NCBI GenBank assembly: GCA_016873405.1
Contig: VGXH01000032.1
Location: 1 to 10,121, forward strand
Reading direction: 5' to 3'
DNA length: 10,121 bases
Source: a bacterium
GTDB lineage: Bacteria; Krumholzibacteriota; Krumholzibacteria; LZORAL124-64-63
The position numbers and the translations under genes were made by a program. The notes beneath the pieces were generated by a model, which saw only the letters and a list, made by a program, of their open reading frames with translations, was not told the origin of the DNA and made no database searches. Positions 5,916 to 10,121 of this stretch are shown here, in pieces. How positions within the stretch are numbered: the first letter of the stretch is position 1; each line of letters begins with the position of its first letter.

Positions 5916-7298
5916 ATGCGGCGGACGGCGAGTCCCGCGGAAACGCCGCGACGGGTGATGGCGGTCCTCCTGCTGGCCGGTGTCCTGTCGGCGCCGGCGC
6001 CGGATTCCGCCCGCGCGGGTGACGCTCGCGGCGCCCGGCCGGACACCGTGCTGGCGCAGCTGGCCGACGGCGCGCGCGTCGAGCGCGTCACCGCGGCCGA
6101 TCTGCGCGCCGCGGCCCGGCGGCGCGGGCTCGCCCCCGGAGCGCTGAGCGCGGCGCAGGTCCGCGACCTGCTGGGCACGCAGCTGGATCGCCGCGCCCTG
6201 CGCCTGGCCACGACCGCCGCGCCGCCGGCGTGGACGCCGCAGGACAGCGCGCAGCACCGTGACCTGGGCCTGCAACTCGCGTTCGCGGCGGCCCTGGATT
6301 CGGCGTACGCGGTCGAGCGCGCGCTCCGCGCGGCGCAGGGCGACACGGTGACCCATCCGGGCGTGCTGGGGGCCGCGATGCGCGACCGTGAACTGCAACG
6401 CCGCCCGCCGGACTGGGACGAGGCCGTGGTCGGCCGCCTGGCCGCGGCGTTCGCGGCCCTGCCGGCGCCGTCGCCGGCAGACGACCTGCTGCAGCGCGCG
6501 CGCAAGCTGACGCGCTTTCCCGCGGTCGCGGCCGGGGACTCGGACCTGGTCGTCGCCACGCACGCCGGGCGCCCGTTCCTGGTCCGCGACCTGCTGCGCG
6601 AGTGGCGCTTGCTGCGCACCCTGGATCGGCCGCGCCTGGAAGACGTCCGGCAGGTGAAGGACTTCATCGGCACCGGCCTGTATCACCGTCAACTGAGGGC
6701 GCAGGCGCGCCCCGCCCACGCCCCGGCCCGGCCCGCCGACCTGCAGCGGCTGCGGGACCAGGCCGAGGGTTTCGCGGCCACGGCCTGGGCCGTGCGGCAC
6801 GTGTTCTCGCAGGTGCCGCGCGATTCGCTCACCCTGCGCCAGGTGTACGACCGCGATCCCTCGCGCTGGGACCTGCCGGCGCGCGCGGAGATCGTGCGGC
6901 GGCACCTGGCCACGCGCGAACAGGCCGACGGCCTGGCCGCGCGCCTGCGCACGCCCGCGGGGGCGGACAGCCTGCTGACGCTGGACCGGGCGCAGCCGGA
7001 CCACGTGCCCGACGTGGTCGACGAGCGGGTCGAAGCCACCCTCGTGGCCCGCTGCCTGGCCGCCGGCGCGCTCGGGGTGGTGGGGCCGGATTCGCTGGCG
7101 GCCGCCGCCTGGCGCGTGGCCCTGGTGGTGGAGGCCGCCCCGCGGCGCCCGCGTCCGTTCGCCGAGGCGCGCGAGGCGGTCGATCGCGCCTGGTTCGACG
7201 CCGAGTGCGAGCGGCGCCTGCGCGCGGCGCTGGACGGGCTGCGGCGGCGGTACGGCGAACAGATCGACGAGGCGGCGCTGGCGCGGCTGGCGCCCTGA
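5916..7298 (+). CDS. Divergent parvulin-like (PpiC/SurA-type) periplasmic protein
   Basis: 460 residues from the ATG at 5916. The frame is open back to a TTG at 5859, but that codon lies in the T-rich tail of the preceding terminator, whereas the ATG follows a purine-rich AAGGGGGGACGGGGG and starts a normal signal peptide (MRRTASPAETPRRVMAVLLLAGVL, ending near Ala-Arg-Ala). Mature organisation resembles bacterial peptidyl-prolyl isomerases: an N-terminal helical part, an RPFLVRDLLREW segment, a parvulin-like core near residues 320-406 (IVRRHLATREQADGLAARL, then GVVGPDSLAAAAWRVALV), and a C-terminal helix after PRPFAEAREAV with Arg/Glu-rich ends. The core is strongly degenerate: the usual HILV motif and the Gly-rich GDLG segment are not evident, so it may work as a periplasmic chaperone rather than an isomerase. 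A role in folding outer-membrane proteins, such as the barrel encoded upstream, is inference. No own promoter is obvious; it converges with the GH16 gene. Confidence 0.65.
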   Translation: MRRTASPAETPRRVMAVLLLAGVLSAPAPDSARAGDARGARPDTVLAQLADGARVERVTAADLRAAARRRGLAPGALSAAQVRDLLGTQLDRRALRLATTAAPPAWTPQDSAQHRDLGLQLAFAAALDSAYAVERALRAAQGDTVTHPGVLGAAMRDRELQRRPPDWDEAVVGRLAAAFAALPAPSPADDLLQRARKLTRFPAVAAGDSDLVVATHAGRPFLVRDLLREWRLLRTLDRPRLEDVRQVKDFIGTGLYHRQLRAQARPAHAPARPADLQRLRDQAEGFAATAWAVRHVFSQVPRDSLTLRQVYDRDPSRWDLPARAEIVRRHLATREQADGLAARLRTPAGADSLLTLDRAQPDHVPDVVDERVEATLVARCLAAGALGVVGPDSLAAAAWRVALVVEAAPRRPRPFAEAREAVDRAWFDAECERRLRAALDGLRRRYGEQIDEAALARLAP

Positions 7299-7320
7299 AG
7301 AGGCTCGGCTTCGCGGCCGC

Positions 7321-8133
7321 CTACGGCTGTATCCCGTACACCCGCACGTAATCCACCAGCATCGCCTGCGGGAACACCGTCGAGACGTCCGGCGAGCCCA
7401 CCCAGCGGCCGCCCACGGCCACGTTCAGCAGGATGAAGAACGGGTGGTCGAAGACCCAGCGCGCGCCGGCGGGCAGGTCGGCCGCCGTGATGCGGTGGAA
7501 CACGTAGCCGTCGACGCTCCACGTGATCGACGAGGCGTCCCAGTCGATGGCGAAGAGGTGGTAGTCCAGGTGGAAGCCGCCCTGCGCCAGCGTGTGCGTC
7601 TGCGACAGGGCGCCGTTGCCCGCGTAGCCGGGGCCGTGCACCGAGCCCACCAGCACGCGCGGCTCCTGGCCGCGGTACTCCATGACGTCGATCTCGCCGC
7701 AGTCCGGCCAGCTCACGCCGGGAAAATCGCTGCCCAGCATCCAGAACGCCGGCCAGATGCCGCGTCCCACCGGCAGCTTGATGCGCGCCTCGAAGCGGCC
7801 GTAGGCGCGCTCGAACAGGCCCTTGGTCTTGATGCGCGCCGAGGTGTAGGCCTGGCCCAGCCACTCCTCCTGGCGCGCGGTGATGGCCAGGTTGCCGTGG
7901 CCGTCCAGGCTGCAGTTCTCCGCGCGGTTGGTGTCGTATTCCAACTGGAGGTTGCCCCAGTCGGTGCCCACGTCGAACTGCCACTTCGCGGGGTCGGGCA
8001 GCTGGCCGGCGGGCCCGGCGAATTCGTCCTGCCAGATCAGTCCGTACACTTCGGACTCCGTTTCCCCGCCGCAGCCGGGCGCGGCGGTCAGCGCGAGCAC
8101 CGCGCAGGCGAGCAGAGCGACATCGACTCTCAT
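7321..8133 (-). CDS. GH16 endo-beta-1,3(4)-glucanase (laminarinase-type) lipoprotein
   Basis: 270 residues, a full-length single-domain GH16 that cuts internal beta-1,3 or mixed beta-1,3/1,4 glucosidic bonds with retention. The catalytic motif is GEIDVME: nucleophile Glu147, Asp149, acid/base Glu152, in the form with the extra Met typical of laminarinases. Other family marks are GIWPAFWMLG (125-134), SVHGPGY (164-170), FAIDWDASSITWSVDG (194-209) and LLNVAVGGRWVG (235-246). The N-terminus is hydrophobic and ends APGC at Cys21 followed by GGETESE, an imperfect lipobox, so it is probably a lipoprotein on the outer membrane. The ATG at 8133 is preceded by AAGGGTGGG and overlaps the upstream ROK stop as ATGA, indicating translational coupling. 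It is last in its operon and ends 22 nt from the stop of the convergent gene. Whether it prefers laminarin or lichenan is not decidable here. Confidence 0.93.
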   Translation of the reverse strand: MRVDVALLACAVLALTAAPGCGGETESEVYGLIWQDEFAGPAGQLPDPAKWQFDVGTDWGNLQLEYDTNRAENCSLDGHGNLAITARQEEWLGQAYTSARIKTKGLFERAYGRFEARIKLPVGRGIWPAFWMLGSDFPGVSWPDCGEIDVMEYRGQEPRVLVGSVHGPGYAGNGALSQTHTLAQGGFHLDYHLFAIDWDASSITWSVDGYVFHRITAADLPAGARWVFDHPFFILLNVAVGGRWVGSPDVSTVFPQAMLVDYVRVYGIQP

Positions 8134-9401
8134 GTTCCCACCCTTGCCCGCGTGGGCGCCCCGCCGCCGGCCACGCGCGGGAACAGCCGTGAATCGGCCA
8201 GCGCCGCCTTCAGCACCAGCGTCGAGGCGCCGACGGCGATGGCCAGTTCGCCCAGGTCGCCCGTCCGCAGCTCGGCCGCGGCCACGGAGCTGACCAGGGT
8301 GCGCACCTTGACCGTTTCGCGCAGCGGGTCCAGCAGCAGGTCGCCCAGGCGCGCCAGCACGCCGCCGACGATCACCAGCGACGGGTTCATGATGTTCAGC
8401 AGGCCGGCCACGGCGCGGCCCAGGTGGGTCGCGGCTTCCTGCGTCACCTGCAGCGCCAGCGGATCGCCGGCGATGGCGGCGTCCTCGAGGGCGGCGATGG
8501 TGACTTGGCGGCCCGCCAGCGGGCTGGCCGGGTACTGCGGCGCCAGCTCCGCCGCGCGCGCGACCAGCGCCGGGCCGCCGACCAGCGTCACCAGGCAGCC
8601 GCGCAGGCCGCACAGGCAGGGCTTGCCCTGCGGATCGATGGACAGGTGCCCGATCTCGCCCGCCACGCCGGTGGCGCCGCGGTAGATCTCCCCTCCGATC
8701 ACGTGCCCCGAGCCCACGCCCATCGCCACCTTGATGTAGACCAGGTCGTCGACGCCGCGCCCGGCGCCCCACCAGTGCTCGGCCAGCGCGCCCAGGTTGG
8801 CGTCGTTGTCGACCATCAGCGGCACGTCGTGCTTGGCGGCCAGCGACTCCAGGCCGTGGCGGCCGCCCCAGTCGGGCATGACCAGCGTGGACAGGCGGCT
8901 GGGGTGGGAGGGATCCACGGGACAGGGCAGGGCCACGCCGATGCCGACCAGCGGGCGGCCGGCCGCCGCGGGGGAGGCCAGGCACTCGTCGCACAGCGCG
9001 TCGATGACGCGGCGGGTGCCCACCGGATCGGCGCGCACGGCCTGCTCGCGCGCGCGCCAGGCCAGCACGCGGCCGCGCAGGTCGGTCAGCGCCGCCACCA
9101 CGTGCGTGGCGCCCATCTCCACGCCCAGGATCACGCAGGCGTCGTCGCGGAATTCCAGCAGGATGGGGCGGCGGCCGCCGCGCGAAGGACCTTCTCCCAC
9201 TTCGGCGACGATGCCCATGGGCAGGATCTCGCCGACGATCTCCGAGACCGTCGAGCGCGACAGCCCGGCCACGCCCGCGATTTCCGCGCGCGAGATGCGC
9301 TGCTTCTGCCAGATGAGCCGCAGCACGGCGTCGGCCAGCGGGCGCCCCCGCCCGGGGTCCGAGCGCCGCAGGCCCTTCCAGGTGAGGTTCTCGTTGTACA
9401 T
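8130..9401 (-). CDS. ROK-family transcriptional repressor (NagC/Mlc/XylR type)
   Basis: 423 residues. The N-terminal winged helix-turn-helix (about 22-82) contains ISRAEIAGVAGLSRSTVSEIV, a textbook MarR-like HTH of ROK repressors. The ROK sugar-binding domain follows: DNDAN at 198-202, GEIGH at 248-252 with the zinc-site ligands His252, Cys262, Cys264 and Cys269 (CLCGLRGC), and VIVGGVLARLGDLLL near the C-terminus. The kinase-type phosphate loop (Asp-x-Gly-Gly-Thr) is VEMGATH here, so it should sense sugar rather than phosphorylate it. The ATG at 9401 has AGGAAG seven bases upstream; the frame is open further upstream, but no family sequence lies there and it overlaps the preceding gene. It sits between the Big_2/CBM gene (41-nt gap) and the GH16 gene (4-nt overlap), so it is made with the enzymes it probably controls. 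Likely inducer: glucose or a beta-gluco-oligosaccharide (inference). Confidence 0.93.
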   Translation of the reverse strand: MYNENLTWKGLRRSDPGRGRPLADAVLRLIWQKQRISRAEIAGVAGLSRSTVSEIVGEILPMGIVAEVGEGPSRGGRRPILLEFRDDACVILGVEMGATHVVAALTDLRGRVLAWRAREQAVRADPVGTRRVIDALCDECLASPAAAGRPLVGIGVALPCPVDPSHPSRLSTLVMPDWGGRHGLESLAAKHDVPLMVDNDANLGALAEHWWGAGRGVDDLVYIKVAMGVGSGHVIGGEIYRGATGVAGEIGHLSIDPQGKPCLCGLRGCLVTLVGGPALVARAAELAPQYPASPLAGRQVTIAALEDAAIAGDPLALQVTQEAATHLGRAVAGLLNIMNPSLVIVGGVLARLGDLLLDPLRETVKVRTLVSSVAAAELRTGDLGELAIAVGASTLVLKAALADSRLFPRVAGGGAPTRARVGT

Positions 9402-9442
9402 GCGGCCGCTTCCTGGTTGGTCCCCGTTCCGGGTCCCGCAGC

Positions 9443-10121
9443 TTAGCGGTGCCAGTAGATGTTGTCCACCAGCACCAGCGGCGCGTCCGTCGTGCTGAAG
9501 ACCAGTTGAGCGAAGGTGCCCGGCGCGAACGTGCCGGCCCACACGGCCTGGAAGCTCGACAGCGGGATGTCCAGCGACACCCACTGACCCGCCGCGAACG
9601 CGGGCGCGCTGGCGCCGTTGAAGGTCAACTCGCCCTGCCCGACCATGTAGCCGCCGGCCTGGCTGAACGACACCAGCTTGACCTTGAAGTCGCTGCCCAG
9701 CGGCGCGAAGACGTCCAGATGCAGGTGCGTCATCGCCGAGGCGTCGACCGGGCGCGTCTGGAACGTGATGCCCACGAAGTTCAACGTCGTGTACATCAGG
9801 TTGTGGTTCCCGGCCAGCACGTAGGTCTCGTTCTGCGTCGTGGACCATTGCCAGCGCGGGTTCCAGCTGTCGACGGCCCAGTCGCCGTAGGTGTCGCCGT
9901 AGAGGGAGACCACATCCCCGGCCGGCAGCGTCGGCACGGGAGCGGGGTCGGTCGGCGGCGTGTAGCCGGCGATGGTGACCTGGCCCGTCACCGGGGCGCC
10001 CTCGAGCGTGGCGGTGACGACCGCGTTGCCGGCGCCGACCACGCGGATGCGGTTGCCCGCGACCTGGGCCACGGCGGATGCGGACGAGACGTAGTCGAAG
10101 TAGGCCGGCATGGGGTTGGGG
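9443..10121 (-). CDS. 3' part of a secreted protein with Big_2-like and glucan-binding-like domains (partial)
   Basis: The reading frame runs through the window edge; the Met codon at 10109-10111 lies inside a domain, so it is not the true start. About 225 C-terminal residues are visible. First comes the end of a bacterial Ig-like (Big_2) fold: SASAVAQVAGNRIRVVGAG then AVVTATLEG. A Pro-rich linker (TPPTDPAPVPTLPAGD) follows, then a beta-sandwich of about 155 residues with GDTYGDWAVDSWNP, LNFVGITFQTRPVDAS, MTHLHLDVFAP, FKVKLVSF, WVSLDIPLSSF and a final VLVDNIYWHR. I associate this kind of domain with the C-termini of secreted beta-glucanases and glucan-binding proteins, acting as a carbohydrate-binding module; this is from memory of the pattern, not a search. 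The missing N-terminal part could be another GH16 or a binding protein. It is the first visible gene of the ROK/GH16 operon. Stop TAA at 9443-9445. Confidence 0.8.
   Translation of the reverse strand, partial: PNPMPAYFDYVSSASAVAQVAGNRIRVVGAGNAVVTATLEGAPVTGQVTIAGYTPPTDPAPVPTLPAGDVVSLYGDTYGDWAVDSWNPRWQWSTTQNETYVLAGNHNLMYTTLNFVGITFQTRPVDASAMTHLHLDVFAPLGSDFKVKLVSFSQAGGYMVGQGELTFNGASAPAFAAGQWVSLDIPLSSFQAVWAGTFAPGTFAQLVFSTTDAPLVLVDNIYWHR

Noticed and set aside
7301..7322. Hairpin between the two convergent genes (AGG-CT-CGGC / GCCG-CCT)
   Set aside because: Short and bulged, no T-tract on either strand, and it overlaps the GH16 stop codon; not enough to call a bidirectional terminator.
8134..8994. 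Upstream extension of the GH16 reading frame
   Set aside because: The frame stays open upstream of 8133, but that part lies within the ROK gene in another frame, is Arg/Gly/Pro-rich without motifs, and the ATG at 8133 begins a proper lipoprotein signal with a Shine-Dalgarno.
9402..9848. Upstream extension of the ROK reading frame
   Set aside because: The sequence is antisense-like low-complexity protein overlapping the CBM-like gene; the ATG at 9401 with AGGAAG fits the usual ROK N-terminus.
1..10121. tRNA, rRNA, CRISPR array, insertion sequence, phage or attachment site
   Set aside because: I saw no direct-repeat array, transposase or integrase motif, tRNA-like cloverleaf or rRNA sequence anywhere in the window.

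Overview
The window is very GC-rich DNA (around 70 % by eye), densely coding, with strong Shine-Dalgarno sites and G/C-biased third codon positions. It comes from a Gram-negative bacterium: there is a predicted outer-membrane beta-barrel, a lipoprotein and a periplasmic SurA/PpiC-like protein. The protein style suggests a high-GC member of the FCB/Gemmatimonadota-Krumholzibacteriota-Eisenbacteria sphere, but no marker gene is present, so the phylum is a guess.

Layout. The left plus-strand unit (20-4764) has a promoter with a perfect palindrome just after its -10 element, a cytoplasmic GH1 beta-glucosidase, and, overlapping it by 17 nt, a 1070-residue secreted protein. That protein joins a clan GH-A glycosidase-like TIM barrel to what looks like an outer-membrane beta-barrel. 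A hairpin terminator follows. A second plus-strand unit (4914-5852) holds one unrecognised small secreted protein with its own promoter, a leader of about 110 nt and a very strong terminator. A third plus-strand gene (5916-7298) encodes a divergent parvulin-like periplasmic protein. The right part is on the minus strand and reads leftward: the 3' end of a secreted protein with a Big_2-like domain and a glucan-binding-like domain (cut by the window edge), then a ROK-family repressor, then, by ATGA overlap, a GH16 lipoprotein. The two strands converge at about 7300.

How it fits together. GH16 of this type is an endo-beta-1,3(4)-glucanase and GH1 cleaves beta-gluco-oligosaccharides. The ROK repressor has a helix-turn-helix and a sugar-binding/zinc site. 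I infer a small beta-glucan (laminarin-like) utilisation locus: surface or secreted binding and cutting (Big_2/CBM protein, GH16 lipoprotein, barrel-tethered GH-A enzyme), possible passage through the fused barrel, cytoplasmic hydrolysis by GH1, and control by the ROK protein through a palindrome such as the one at 48-64. No SusC/SusD pair and no inner-membrane transporter lie within the window. The most unusual item is the enzyme-barrel fusion.
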